Part shown: positions 1 through 9,710 of the stretch, piece by piece
Layout: the number at the start of each line of letters is the position of its first letter
How positions within the stretch are numbered: the first letter of the stretch is position 1
Program-made: the position numbers and the translations under genes
Notes under the pieces: generated by a model
What the model was told of the DNA's origin: nothing
The model's database searches: none
What the model saw: the letters and a program-made list of their open reading frames with translations, nothing else
Source of the DNA: Bolinopsis microptera
Lineage: Eukaryota; Ctenophora; Tentaculata; Lobata; Bolinopsidae
Direction: 5' to 3'
DNA length: 64,000 nucleotides
Assembly (NCBI RefSeq): GCF_026151205.1
Contig: NC_087077.1
Coordinates: 15,598,983 to 15,662,982 of the forward strand

Positions 1-61
1 GTAGTAAGACAGCACAAATATAGGTGAATTCTTCGTAGATTTACATCACTAGCCTATAAAA

Positions 62-170
62 ATAAAAATAGTTTATTGTTGACTTTTCTCACTGACTTTA
101 GGTAGTGAAAGTTTCTTTATAGGTAGGGCTGGCAGTTTTCCTATTTTAGTTACAAGGTCTTCCTTCTCAG
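62..170 (-). pseudogene. SNTG-family transposase-like gene, distal piece
   Basis: This stretch resembles 62,905-63,005, which encodes the C-terminal part of a transposase-like protein family that recurs here. I call it the SNTG family after its GFDTMSSNTG motif (seen complete at 60.6-61.3 kb). It is the downstream half of a gene copy whose remainder lies at 3,371-3,870; the 171-3361 element sits between them with a 9-bp duplication. No open frame of useful length survives. Homology to the 62.9 kb copy is visible by eye; the family's biochemical role is inferred only. Confidence 0.6.
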
Positions 171-908
171 TAGGGCCTGTCGTGATATCATGGATCGCTT
201 AGGTTCCACCAGGATCTGGTAGTCCTCATAATTCTGCGGCCTCTATGTGTCGTCATCTCGCACAACTCTTTAAGAATCTTGTGGATTTGGCATGTGAAAA
301 TTTGCAGCCCTCCAGACATTGATTGGGTTAACGAGGTGTCGTACGTCACCTCAAGATCGGGTGACAGGGGGCTGACCAGGCCAGAACCCAATTGATTGGG
401 CCTGAGGTCACGTGATTATGAGCCTGAGGTCACGTGACTATGACGTCACCAGACCTTCCTCTCCGTTTCCCGCTCATTGGACCAGGTGAGCTTGCATGCA
501 TGTGAATGTGGGTGTAAGTATAGCTGTACTGTAGTTTATACCTAATTAAACCCCTATAGAAACCGACAATTTATTTTCTGGCAGAAAGCTAGAAATTTAC
601 CAAAATATCGTCATTGTTTTAAATCTATTTTGATGACCATTCCTGACCTAAAATCGCACGAGAAATCGATTAAACTTGGTTTCAGAACTCAACAATGCTT
701 CCTTATGCCTCAAAATCCATGTTTTATCGATACAATCAACATATCGATCCTGTAGTTCAACTTATTACTTAAAGGGTTCAAGTATAGTTACGCGGTAGAC
801 AAACTAAAACAAAATTGTAGGTTTATAACCTACCAGGACGTGTGCCGAGTTAAGCTCGAGTCGAAGGTAATATTTGGAACAAATATTTTACGAGTATCAC
901 CCGTTAAA
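171..908 (+). repeat. Left 738-bp terminal inverted repeat
   Basis: Reverse complement of 2,624-3,361 from the outer base to the inner CACCCGTTAAA, with scattered single-base differences. Includes a 67-codon open frame on the minus strand that the other TIR repeats; it reads through the terminus and is probably fortuitous. Confidence 0.93.
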
Positions 909-1566
909 TAAACTTATATGTATAAAAACCTTGTGTTATGTGGCAGTTGTATTGCAATTTGTGCAATTTCAGTTGGGCAGCTTTTTTAAAGTGTCTGGTA
1001 TTTCAATTTTCGTAAACCTACTACCTGGGAATGTAATGAAATAAAAAGGTGACCATCTTTGGTTATTACTAGCACTTTGCAAATCCAGCAGATCTACTTT
1101 CGTAAAATATTTTGTTAACGATTTCTAATATAATTCAAGTTGCGCTGGTGAGGCTAAATGCTAAAAGTGAGTCGGCGATTGGTACAGTATAAATGGAAAA
1201 GACAACTACTTTTTATATTAATATAATGTTTTGTTTTATAAGGTTATTTATGAATTTATTCGAGAAATAATCTGGAAGTATTATCGGCATCTTTTCACAC
1301 ATATATATTATATGACTACGAGCACATACAAGTGGCCAATAAGCTGTACACAGCAGGGTTTATAGCGTAATAATCGATCTTTTAGCTATTTCGGACACCC
1401 TGAATCAGTCATTCTCGCTAAACTAGGTATTTATTTAACACCATAACACAGCCTTTAAATGATGTTTCATAATGTGTCCTACGTAGCACTTTATCAGTTT
1501 AAGTAATTGGGATATATTATTCATTTCTATAAAATCTTTTAAATTTGATTGAATGATGAATTTCAG

Positions 1567-1997
1567 CCGATGATGAACAAGATGTGCGGAGGGAGGGTGT
1601 GGCCGATTGTCTGAAAATCCTTGACTGGGAGGAGAAGGTGCCACCCTCCCGACGTGTGAGGGTTTTTTACAAGCCAGATTTGGACATGACCGCAAGGAAG
1701 TCCACTGAGCTCCCCATCTACAAGGAGGATTCTTGTGGATGGTGGTTTAAAACGGGAGTCGGTAATAATTATTATTATCAAAGATACTTTTTTCCATAAT
1801 ATGTGTCATATGTTAACGATCAGCTTAATCAATCATTCATTCGACATATTATTATACTACTACTAGAACTAACGTGTTCGAGTTAGGTTATAGTTTCTTC
1901 AGGCTCAGTACATGATGTAAATAAAAAATAACACAATTATCCTCAGCAAAGAAGGAGTATGCTCGGGTAACCCTACCCCCCTTGCTACGTGGTCTGA
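1567..1997 (+). CDS. Probable captured two-exon gene fragment inside the foldback element
   Basis: An acceptor-like tttcag ends at 1,566 and an open frame follows, with composition like a real protein (segments DCLKILDWEEKVPPS, RVRVFYKPDLDM, CGWWFKTGV). A GT donor lies after 1,761 and an AG acceptor at 1,945-1,946. Joining these exons keeps the frame (KTGV, AKKEYARVTLPPCYVV) to a TGA at 1,995-1,997. There is no initiator, so it is a 3' gene fragment. I do not recognise the family. MULE-type elements often carry host gene pieces, which would explain exons between TIRs. An alternative frame continues open to 2,188, so the second exon's frame is not certain. Confidence 0.45.
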
Positions 1998-2623
1998 CGA
2001 GAGCCGCTATTATATCATTTATAAGAATGCCTCTCAAAACAGCATTTGTTAACAACAACCAAGCTGTTGAGAGGCAAGTGGCGCTTATGTCAACCTGTGG
2101 TAAGAAGGTGGTAGGGGAGGATAGGAAATCTGGGCAACAAATTGCTGTCGCAGAGCACAGACAGCAAACGAAAAAGCAGAAGAAGTGAAGGTACAATAAA
2201 TCAGATATATTGTATTTCCTAAGTGGCTCACAAGTAGGAGCTCATCCATTATTTCTTGTATTGTCACAAAAAACGTCTGTAGCTTAACTTAATTTCAGAT
2301 CACATCATTATAATGGATTATAAATAATGCTAAACATTAGCCATATTAAGTGAAGAGTATTATGTAGGCTTTTAACAACCATATAATGCTTTATATCCCA
2401 CACCCAAGTAACAGAAATGCAATTGATTTTAACCTGTCGACAATATTTCAGAAAAGATTCCCGCAAGCAAGCATGTTCCTTCGTTCTGCTCTGATCTCTA
2501 CTCTGTTACTAACTGATGATGGACTTTGATACGATTCGTTGATATGATTTTTTGACGTATTGTATACAGCTAACACTTAACCATATGGTTCAGACAAAAG
2601 GACAATTAAACTGGTGTTTTGTT
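1998..2623. other. Interior of foldback element, no clear gene
   Basis: AT-rich sequence between the captured exons and the right TIR. A lysine/glutamine-rich open frame on the plus strand (1,982-2,188) could be an alternative reading of the exon. Nothing else is supported. The matching left interior, 909-1,566, is also without a recognisable feature. Confidence 0.5.
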
Positions 2624-3361
2624 TTTAACGGGTGATACTCGTAAAATATTTGTTCCAAATATTACCTTCGACTCGAGCTTAACTCGGCACACGTCCTGGT
2701 AGGTTATAAACCTACAATTTTGTTTTAGTTTGTCTACCGCGTAACTATACTTGAACCCTTTAAGTAATAAGTTGAACTACAGGATCGATATGTTGATTGT
2801 ATCGATAAAACATGGATTTTGAGGCATAAGGAAGCATTGTTGAGTTCTGAAACCAAGTTTAATCGATTTCTCGTGCGATTTTAGGTCGGGAATGGTCATC
2901 AAAATAGATTTAAAACAATGACGATATTTTGGTAAATTTCTAGCTTTTTGCCAGAAAATAAATTGTCGGTTTCTATAGGGGTTTAATTAGGTATAAACTA
3001 CAGTACAGCTATACTTACACCCACATTCACATGCATGCAAGCTCACCTGGTCCAATGAGCGGGAAACGGAGAGGAAGGTCTGGTGACGTCATAGTCACGT
3101 GACCTCAGGCTCATAATCACGTGACCTCAGGCCCAATCAATTGGGTTCTGGCCTGGTCAGCCCCCTGTCACCCGATCTTGATGTGACGTACGACACCTCG
3201 TTAACCCAATCAATGTCTGGAGCGCTGCAAATTTTCACATGCCAAATCCACAAGATTCTTAAAGAGTTGTGCGAGATGACGACACATAGAGGCCGCAGAA
3301 TTATGAGGACTACCAGATCCTGGTGGAACCTAAGCGATCCATGATATCACGACAGGCCCTA
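2624..3361 (-). repeat. Right 738-bp terminal inverted repeat
   Basis: Inverted partner of 171-908, identical in length. The CCTTCTCAG duplication follows directly at 3,362-3,370. Confidence 0.93.
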
Positions 3362-3370
3362 CCTTCTCAG

Positions 3371-3870
3371 CTCCCCGTCCGAGACTTTGTCCGAGAAGAG
3401 GGCGATAAGTATCAACTCTTCGGTACCACGTGCGGCGTTGTAGTATCGCACTTTTCTTCTTCACTACTTTTTTGGACCGCTTTCCAGGAACTTTTCTGAA
3501 CTTCTGAAGAGATGAAAAGAGCTTGAGATCATTCACTGCTGCATCTTCGGGGGATGGGGAAAGAAACCAGAACTCCATGTAGCAGAAGACAATCCAGGGG
3601 GCTAAGAGGCGGACTTTCTCCTTCTTCTGCCAGGACAGTCGGGTAAGTTGGTGACCAATCAGCGACAGCTTTAGGATATATATCGCATCAAAATTAATCT
3701 GACAAATATCAGCACACTTAAAATCATCCTTGATCTACTTCGCTGCAACAGCTTGTGGTTCTTGCCTATACCTCCGTGCAGTTGACTTCGATAGGGCTAC
3801 ATCGTCTATGTCTCCACCACAGTGCTTGATGATAGTGGCTAGTGTAGCGACGAGGGTGTTGTTCCTTTGG
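3371..3870 (-). pseudogene. SNTG-family transposase-like gene, proximal piece
   Basis: Read on the minus strand, successive frames give pieces of one protein family: GDIDDVALSKSTARRYRQE near 3,800, then DAIYILKLSLIGHQL near 3,680, then EELILIALFSDKVSDGE near 3,400. The last matches SEELISIALFSDKVPEEE at 63.05 kb and the second matches SIYILKMTLLRRQL at 60.8 kb. The SNTG core is missing between the first two pieces, so the copy carried an internal deletion before the foldback element split it. Frameshifts separate the pieces. I recall this family as multicopy uncharacterised proteins of invertebrates; an RNase H-fold transposase role is inference. Confidence 0.65.
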
Positions 3871-4660
3871 TAAAATTAACCACCCTAGTGGACCCAGCGT
3901 TTGTTATGAACGCTTGTCGGAGTGTAAAAAGCGGTGCTGCAAGGTGATTGCAGCTGGGGACGACAATTTGAACATCTTAATTGAAATTAATGGATTTTTT
4001 TGTGTGGGAATTTTGATTAGTAGATTTCATTTCAGAAAGGTGTAGGCTTCCTTCACCGTTCTAGGGTGTCTTCTGTCCAGTACAGCTTCCCTCATTTGTC
4101 CGTAGAGTGCGAGGCAGGAATCCGGAAGGGACGTCCGGCTGTAGGGGGCGTGACCCCGGCGAGGTGGGCTGGCTGGAAGTGGTCGGTGGAGAGGACTTCT
4201 TGACCGTTGATAGGTAGGAGGATTAGGCGTCCTTCGCGGCTGAGACAGGGCAGGACCTGCTCCTCTGGATAGAGTTCTGTCAGAATTCGGATTCAAAGAT
4301 GGTAGGCATTAGGTGGAGTTGGGGAAAGTGGAGGATTCTGACGTGTTTGGGGACTTGTTGGCTGAAGATTTCGGTTTTTCAGATCTTGGAAAATTCGGTT
4401 AGCCAAAAAACGGCCGGTTAACCGGGTTTTCGGTTTCGGTTCGGTTAATCGATCGTTTCCTAGTAAAGTGGGAGCAAGTGAAGCAGTCGTCTATTTTCAT
4501 TTTTAAGCGCATGTACTTAGATGTTAGACGTGGCTATAATCTTGAATATTTCAAACTGTTAATTGTACTTAGACGTGGCCATAATCTGTTGCTTGAACTA
4601 AGACATAACCGTAAATATTTCATTATGATGCTTGTACTCAAACGTGGCTATCTAAATATT
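3871..4660. other. No convincing gene; arginine/proline-rich frame and short imperfect repeats
   Basis: A minus frame (4,027-4,296) is arginine/proline-rich but starts only at TTG and has no recognisable motif. Positions 4,425-4,500 share a block with 43,706-43,775 (gttcggtt, ggatcgtttc-like, cctagtaaagtgggagcaag), a dispersed repeat of unknown type. From about 4,500 to 4,670 an imperfect unit built on cgtggctataat and atatttcat recurs about four times. Confidence 0.4.
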
Positions 4661-5030
4661 TCATACTGTTGCAACAAAGCTCTTTTTGTTAATATAAGAA
4701 TTAAGAACCTTTTTAACTGCCTTTAGAGCTTTCTGTTTGTCAGGAAATGCTTGATCTCTAAAATTGAGACCTTTCTTGAGAAGAGTTCCAAGATCGCTGT
4801 TTTCAATAATGTTCAAATGTCCAGTCACGACATGTTGATGATAATTATCCTTGAATTGACTACTTTCACAATCACAAAAAAGCTGCTCATGATCTAAGTT
4901 AGCTTCATGCGTTTGACGATAGTTGACTATCTTCGAACGAATATTAGCTGGGTACTTGTAGGATACAGTAGGGGTAGCCGCTGTACCTCCAAGTGGGCAA
5001 CTTCTTACAATATAGAATAAAAAAATATCT
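4660..5030 (-). pseudogene. Penelope-like element fragment (N-terminal region)
   Basis: Minus strand is open for more than 100 codons without an ATG: CPLGGTAATPTVSYKYPAN, then CDCESSQFKDNYHQHVVTGH, then LNIIENSDLGTLLKKGLNF. The pattern C-x-C..S.F.D..H.HVVTG..L.II.N..L..LL.KG is what I associate with the region before the reverse transcriptase in one branch of Penelope-like elements. The RT core is absent. The C-terminal fragment at 13,031-13,435 may come from a related element. Confidence 0.5.
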
Positions 5031-5100
5031 TAATAACGAGTTTTAGGCTTCAGGGCGTTTCCTTGAGCATAGAGGCGTGTTAGGTCTCTATGTTTTATTT

Positions 5101-5162
5101 TGCAGATATCTTTTGCCGCTGGGTATACGGTTTGGAGCGTTACTTTACGTAGCTGCAGTAAT
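5101..5162 (-). pseudogene. FSRKR-family fragment
   Basis: Minus strand reads LLQLRKVTLQTVYPAAKDIC, matching the second half of the FSRKR domain at 31.9 kb (LHIRKITLHTLYPAAKDIC) and 45.1 kb. It stops abruptly at an 81-bp tandem repeat. Confidence 0.75.
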
Positions 5163-5164
5163 CG

Positions 5165-5370
5165 CACTATATAGTGACAACACTATATAGTGACAAGCAC
5201 TTTATAATGACAGCTGATCTTAGTCATTATATAGTGTGCAAAACGAACTATATAGTGACAACACTATATAGTGACAAGCACTTTATAATGACAGCTGATC
5301 TTAGTCATTATATAGTGTGCAAAACGCACTATATAATGACAACACTATATAGTGACAAGTTTATCTTATA
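5165..5370. repeat. 81-bp tandem repeat, about 2.5 copies
   Basis: CACTATATAGTGACAAGCAC starts at 5,181 and 5,262 and recurs in part at 5,343, giving an 81-bp period. The unit contains the palindrome CACTATATAGTG several times plus near-palindromic CATTATATAGTG, so it can form small hairpins. Confidence 0.85.
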
Positions 5371-5700
5371 TCGACTTTTCCTTACTTTTCTTTAAGTCTA
5401 CTTTTAGAATACTACTAAAGCAAATAATTGTATTTAAGTCAAATGTTTTTAGAGCGATGGACCAGGATCTCTGCTCTTTGTGGTTCGGAGAGTTCTTTAC
5501 TGTCTGTTCATGAAGCACCAGTCGAGCCAGACAGCCAGGAACAACACAGGTCCAGTAGGTGACTCCATCAGTTCCGTTCCTCTTTCTGTTTAAGGTGTAC
5601 CGTTGACCATCCACGAGAGAGATTTCCCGTTGATGGTCAAGTTGAGTACTGTTCTGTATTCCACCAAAACTCCGTCAATGGTAATGTTCCTCACTCGTGT
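5366..5700 (-). pseudogene. FLYWCH-type zinc-finger gene fragment
   Basis: Minus strand encodes REISLVDGQRYTLNRKRNG, then TYWTCVVPGCLARLVLH, then NHKEQRSW. W-x-C, a second C in C-x-A, and a terminal H fit the FLYWCH zinc finger, found in animal chromatin proteins and MULE-type elements. Just upstream a neighbouring frame reads TIDGVLVEYRTVLNLTING, so a one-base shift in a TCTC run (about 5,620) breaks the gene. That segment resembles the FSLDGVIAEYDAVV motif of the FSRKR family and, like it, follows a proline/alanine-rich repeat. DNA binding is inferred from the domain. Confidence 0.6.
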
Positions 5701-6010
5701 CCGACGAGCTGCTGGAGGAGCGGTTGCTGGAGCTGCAGGAGGAGGGGTTGCTGGAGCTGCGGGAGGAAGGGTTGCTGGAGCTGCGGGAGGAGGGGTCGCT
5801 GGAGCTGCGGGAGGAAGGGTTGCTGGAGCTGCGGGAGGAAGGGTTGCTGGAGCTGCGGGAGGAGGGGTTGCTGGAGCTGCGGGAGGAGGGGTTGCTGGCG
5901 CTGCGGGAGGAGGGGTTGCTGGAGCTGCGGGAGGAGGGGTCGCTGGAGCTGCGGGAGGAGGGGTTGCTGGAGCTGCTGGAGGAGGGGTCGCTGGAGCTGC
6001 GGGAATATTT
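5700..6010 (-). repeat. 24-bp minisatellite encoding Ala/Pro repeats
   Basis: About 12 copies of GCTGGAGCTGCGGGAGGAGG plus 4 bases, with GGGTT/GGGTC variants. On the minus strand the unit encodes APATPPPA-type repeats that would form the N-terminal low-complexity part of the adjacent FLYWCH gene. All frames stay open, so long open frames here are not evidence of separate genes. Confidence 0.85.
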
Positions 6011-6980
6011 TATTATTTAAATAAGATTGAAGACCCAGTCTACGTCTTTCACAATGACTAAAATTCTCGAAAGAAAATTTGTTTTTTTTACTTGGTAGTT
6101 GGTGGTGAACGAATAGTTCTTCGTGATCAGTAGACTCTTCTACGATTTTTGGTACAAAATGTTCCTCTAACAGTGACAGGACTTAAGGTATTGGGAAAAT
6201 CAAACTCTCGTCCTTAACGGCTTTTATATTAACATCTTATAAATAAACATATAATCTTCAGCTTAAAGACAAAAAGAAAGTAAGATTTAAGAAATTAAAT
6301 GTTGCTCACCTTCCTCGCTCCGGGGCATGAGAGGTGTGCTAGATGAGCACGGTAAGTCTTCCTCCTCTAAGATAAGAGTAATAGGTCTTTCAGTGTTACA
6401 TTAACATCTCTCTTCCGTTTCATAATAACATTTACTACGCGATACATAATTTTTGAATATTATCTCGCATATTATCATTTTTAGTTCAAATTTCCGTACA
6501 AACATTTTAGTCGTAAAAAGTGCGAAATTAGAAATTTGGGCCAGAAATTTGGGCCAGTGGCAGCAGTATCTGCCAATTCTAAATCGTATTTTTGTAACAA
6601 ACCGAATTATACCTTGATACTTTAATCCTATTTCAAATCCGAACCACCTCTCTAACACCCCAGATTCTCAGAAGTGAAGTGGGACCCCCTTTCTCCTCCT
6701 ACTGGCAGAAGATACCATCTCGGCACAACACCGTGTATTTTAATTAAATTCAGCGTACTCGTTGATCATGTTCTAACATTTGTATAGACAGTAAAACAAT
6801 GCGTAGAATTTTTGTAAAGTAAACAAAAATATATATATTATTATATATCTTCTTTATTATGAAAAACGGTATTTCTCTTGTTCAAAACCAATAAAACCCC
6901 TCTTTAAATGATAAAATTTAACATGCAATATAATAATAAATAACACATGCAATATACTAATTTACAACAATATAAATATC
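6011..6980. other. AT-rich spacer with dispersed repeats
   Basis: 6,003-6,050 matches 10,050-10,095 (attatttaaataagattgaa and following). 6,320-6,640 recurs at 14,600-14,850, and 6,399-6,980 is repeated at 7,653-8,234 as part of a tandem duplication. The 85-codon minus-strand frame at 6,401-6,658 is repeated with the duplication and has no recognised domain. Confidence 0.6.
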
Positions 6981-7493
6981 TTAAAAAGTCCACCCGCCGT
7001 TAAAAGATATCGATTGCAGAGATGATCCACATCCCTGCAAAACTTTTCGTATGGTTGCTCTCTCTATCCCCGTACAGTTCGTCAGTTCTATGGTTGTCAG
7101 GGGAGCTCCTATCAGGAACTCTCCTGCTGCCGTGTCGTTGTCAATGAGTTCCACAACTGTCAGATTGGGAAGACGTTTGGTTACGGAGGATAACCACCAT
7201 TCAGGTATGGCTCCTCTACAACGCAGTTCTGTTGCGTTTGTGGGTAACCTGATGAAACTGTTAAGTCTCTGATTCCTCGCATCACCAGTAAAGGTAATGT
7301 CCAGTTTCTTCACTTGTCGACATTCTGCTAACAGTAGCAGCACTGCATTCATGTTACTCGATGTTAACTCCAGAACCTCTATACGGTCCATTGCCGTTCT
7401 CCTCCACATATTGCTAACACCCATAATGGGCAGCAGGTCTTCATCACAAAGGTACCCGAGGATATGGTACAGAAGATCGTAAGAAATAAACAT
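6981..7493 (-). CDS. F-box/leucine-rich-repeat protein
   Basis: 170 residues from the ATG at 7,493. Residues 1-40 fit an F-box (YDLLYHILGYLCDEDLLPI, then VSNMWRRTAMDRI), which binds Skp1 in SCF ubiquitin ligases. The rest has irregular leucine-rich repeats (VKKLDITFTGD, LPNLTVVELIDN, LTTIELTNCTGI, LQSISFNGG) that would select substrates. It is short for the family, with perhaps five repeats. The frame extends eight codons upstream only through a TTG, so the ATG is preferred. It ends at TTLKS-side terminus GGWTF. Its damaged duplicate lies upstream on the same strand at 8,235-8,690. Confidence 0.75.
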   Translation of the reverse strand: MFISYDLLYHILGYLCDEDLLPIMGVSNMWRRTAMDRIEVLELTSSNMNAVLLLLAECRQVKKLDITFTGDARNQRLNSFIRLPTNATELRCRGAIPEWWLSSVTKRLPNLTVVELIDNDTAAGEFLIGAPLTTIELTNCTGIERATIRKVLQGCGSSLQSISFNGGWTF

Positions 7494-7550
7494 TTTTGAA
7501 TTGAAGGCTATGGACAAATAAACAGGGATATCGGTAAATATGACGGAAGG

Positions 7551-7558
7551 TTTTTATA
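7551..7558 (-). promoter_or_regulatory. TATA box of the F-box gene
   Basis: TATAAAAA on the minus strand, 58 bp before the ATG at 7,493. This spacing allows a start site near 7,525 and a short 5' leader. Confidence 0.5.
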
Positions 7559-8234
7559 CTATAGTTTAAGTTCACAGCCACATGCACTTCTCAATTAATG
7601 GTTAATCAGCCTAATTAACGTCAGCTGATTAACGTTGCAAACATGACTCTTCCGTTAACATCTCTCTTCCGTTTCATAATAACATTTACTACGCAATACA
7701 TAATTTTTGAATATTATCTCGCATAGTATCATTTTTAGTTCAAATTTCCGTACAAACATTTTAGTCGTAGAAAGTGCGAAATTAGAAATTTGGGCCAGAA
7801 ATTTGGGCCAGTGGCAGCAGTATCTGCCAATTCTAAATCGTATTTTTGTAACAAACCGAATTATACCTTGATACTTTAATCCTATTTCAAATCCGAACCA
7901 CCTCTCTAACACCCCAGATTCTCAGAAGTGAAGTGGGACCCCCTTTCTCCTCCTACTGGCAGAAGATACCATCTCGGCACAACACCGTGTATTTTAATTA
8001 AATTCAGCGTACTCGTTGATCATGTTCTAACATTTGTATAGACAGTAAAACAATGCGTAGAATTTTTGTAAAGTAAACAAAAATATATATATTATTATAT
8101 ATCTTCTTTATTATGAAAAACGGTATTTCTCTTGTTCAAAACCAATAAAACCCCTCTTTAAATGATAAAATTTAACATGCAATATAATAATAAATAACAC
8201 ATGCAATATACTAATTTACAACAATATAAATATC

Positions 8235-8690
8235 TTAAAAAGCCCACCCGCCGTTAAAAGTCATCCATTGCAAAGATGTCCCACACCCCTGCAGAACTTT
8301 CCGAATGGTCGTTCTCTTTATCCCCGCACAATCCGTCAGCTGTATGGATGTCAGGGGAGCCCCTATCAGGAACTCTCCTGTTATCGTGTGGTTATCAATA
8401 ATCTCCACAGCTGACAGTTTAGGAAGTCGTTTGCACACGGAAGCTAACCACCATTCGGGTATATCACCTCTGCAACGCAGTTCTGTACTTCTGTTAGGTT
8501 TGAGGGTAGGCTGACAAAACTGTTTAGTGTCTGCTCCCTCCCATCACCTGTGAAGGTGACGTCCAATTTCTCCAGTTTTGGACATTCTGCTATCAGTAGC
8601 AGCACTGCATGAAGGTTACTCGACGTTATCTTCAGATCCTCTATGCGATCCAATGCCATCCTCCTCCAGAGATTGCTAACCCCCACAAGC
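8235..8690 (-). pseudogene. F-box/LRR gene duplicate, truncated and frameshifted
   Basis: Paralogue of the 6,981-7,493 gene. It begins at GVSNLWRRMALDRIEDL inside the F-box, so the start and first helix are missing. A one-base indel near 8,480 shifts the frame (SLPSNLTEVQ into CKRLPKLSAVEIID); both halves align with the intact copy. No promoter is left, as the homology ends at the F-box. Confidence 0.8.
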
Positions 8691-8957
8691 TATTTTTTAT
8701 AAACCTTGTAAACCTTATATGGATAATTATTAAATTCTCTCATTATTTTATTTAAATTTATAAAGTTATTTTTCCGAAACTCTTAGTTTTTCTCTTCTAA
8801 TTAAAATTATTAATTCGACAAATCGTATGCATTGAACAATTATTATCTTGGTGTCCTTAATTGTGTGTAATGTACTATTTAGGATCGTTCTTGTTATCTT
8901 TACTACTGTATTCAGCAACTGCAAGGATACTCTAGCTGTTTGCGACACTGCTTCAAT
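8691..8957. other. AT-rich spacer without a feature
   Basis: Lies between the truncated F-box duplicate and the RING gene. The 60-codon minus frame here has no recognisable motif. Confidence 0.5.
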
Positions 8958-9251
8958 CTACGGAGCCTTATTCGTCGGAGCCTCTTCTTCCTTAGATAAT
9001 TGATGTGGTCGAGGGCTCCCTCCGGTGGGGTTTATCTTTACTTTAGGTATCAGCTTCTTTTTACCTATCACTTCTCCGGTGATAGCGTTACGTTTCTGCA
9101 ACCCTAACATCGTTGATAGGCATATCGGGCAGGTGTAATAGTTATCCCGAATCCTCTGACGTATACAGGTATAGCAGAATTTATGGTGACATTGCTCGGC
9201 GAATACTTTTCCTTCCATCACAATGTCCGCGAAACAAAGTATACAAAACAT
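8958..9251 (-). CDS. RING-finger protein (probable E3 ubiquitin ligase)
   Basis: 97 residues from ATG at 9,251. Zinc ligands appear as CILC at residues 3-6, then CHHKFCYTC and CPIC, a C3HC4-like RING. The C-terminal half is lysine/proline-rich and ends EEEAPTNKAP. RING domains recruit E2 enzymes for ubiquitin transfer. It resembles the RING copies at 22.5 and 24.1-24.6 kb (HRYCYVC, CPICRRRI) but is more diverged. Upstream (about 9,280-9,420) a minus frame is proline-rich (AGPSQPPNPAGPP) and ends at a stop before this ATG; it may be another exon or noise. Confidence 0.7.
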   Translation of the reverse strand: MFCILCFADIVMEGKVFAEQCHHKFCYTCIRQRIRDNYYTCPICLSTMLGLQKRNAITGEVIGKKKLIPKVKINPTGGSPRPHQLSKEEEAPTNKAP

Positions 9252-9362
9252 GTTGAAAAGTTAATAAGAGTTATATTAATTGAATGGACCCAGTAGGTGC
9301 GGCGGGTCCAGGATTGGAGGTTTGTGGGGGTCCAGCAGGGTTAGGAGGCTGAGAGGGTCCAG

Positions 9363-9710
9363 CTAGTAGAGGCCGTGTAGAGGCCGTATAGAGGCCGTAC
9401 AGAGGCCGTATGGAGGCCATAGATTAGATGTTTTGTGTGGCCGTATTTTGCAATATTTGCAAAATTGTTTATGTAAATAATGAACAGTATCATAACAAGA
9501 ATGGATTATTGAGGAACTCTGGTGTTCTTCTTGAAAGAATCCGTATTTAGTCGTAGTATCTATCAACTTTTGACAATTTTAGTCCGTATCATAAAAGGTG
9601 AGATCTACATTGACATCACCGATTAAGATAATATGTTTCCTCGGGTGCCTCTCCATGCCGTGTAGTAGGGAGTCGATGAGTTTGTTATAATTGTCAGGTT
9701 TTTTTTACGC
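9363..9710 (-). pseudogene. Non-LTR retrotransposon endonuclease fragment
   Basis: Minus strand reads NYNKLIDSLLHGMERHPRKH, then IILIGDVNVDLT, then a stop, then LIDTTTKYGFFQE. The (I/V)GD(F/V)N.D motif is the metal-binding signature of apurinic-type endonucleases of CR1/Jockey-type retrotransposons. Only about 110 residues remain and no RT follows in place. Confidence 0.55.

Larger units (their letters stand above)
171..3361. mobile_element. Foldback MULE-like DNA transposon, 3.19 kb
   Basis: The outer ends read TAGGGCCTGTCGTGATATC inward from both sides. CCTTCTCAG occurs directly outside each end (162-170 and 3,362-3,370), a 9-bp target-site duplication. Terminal inverted repeats are 738 bp each and differ at only a handful of positions, so the insertion is recent. 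Long TIRs with 9-bp duplications are characteristic of Mutator-like (MULE) elements. I see no MULE transposase inside, so it is probably non-autonomous; a MULE transposase relic lies at 27.3-27.9 kb. The interior holds what look like spliced exons of an unrelated gene. The target was an SNTG-family gene copy. Confidence 0.9.
6399..8690. repeat. Tandem duplication of about 1.25 kb carrying an F-box gene
   Basis: The sequence beginning ttaacatctctcttccgttt occurs at about 6,402 and 7,656. From there the two copies run in parallel through the 3' flank and the coding region. Copy 1 extends to the gene's 5' end near 7,517; copy 2 stops near 8,690 inside the F-box. Flanks are nearly identical while the coding parts are more diverged, hinting at gene conversion in the flank or different constraint. 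Confidence 0.85.

Noticed and set aside
188-391. 67-codon frame repeated at 3,141-3,344 as a conserved small protein
   Set aside because: It is duplicated only because it lies in the terminal inverted repeats, and it runs through the element end.
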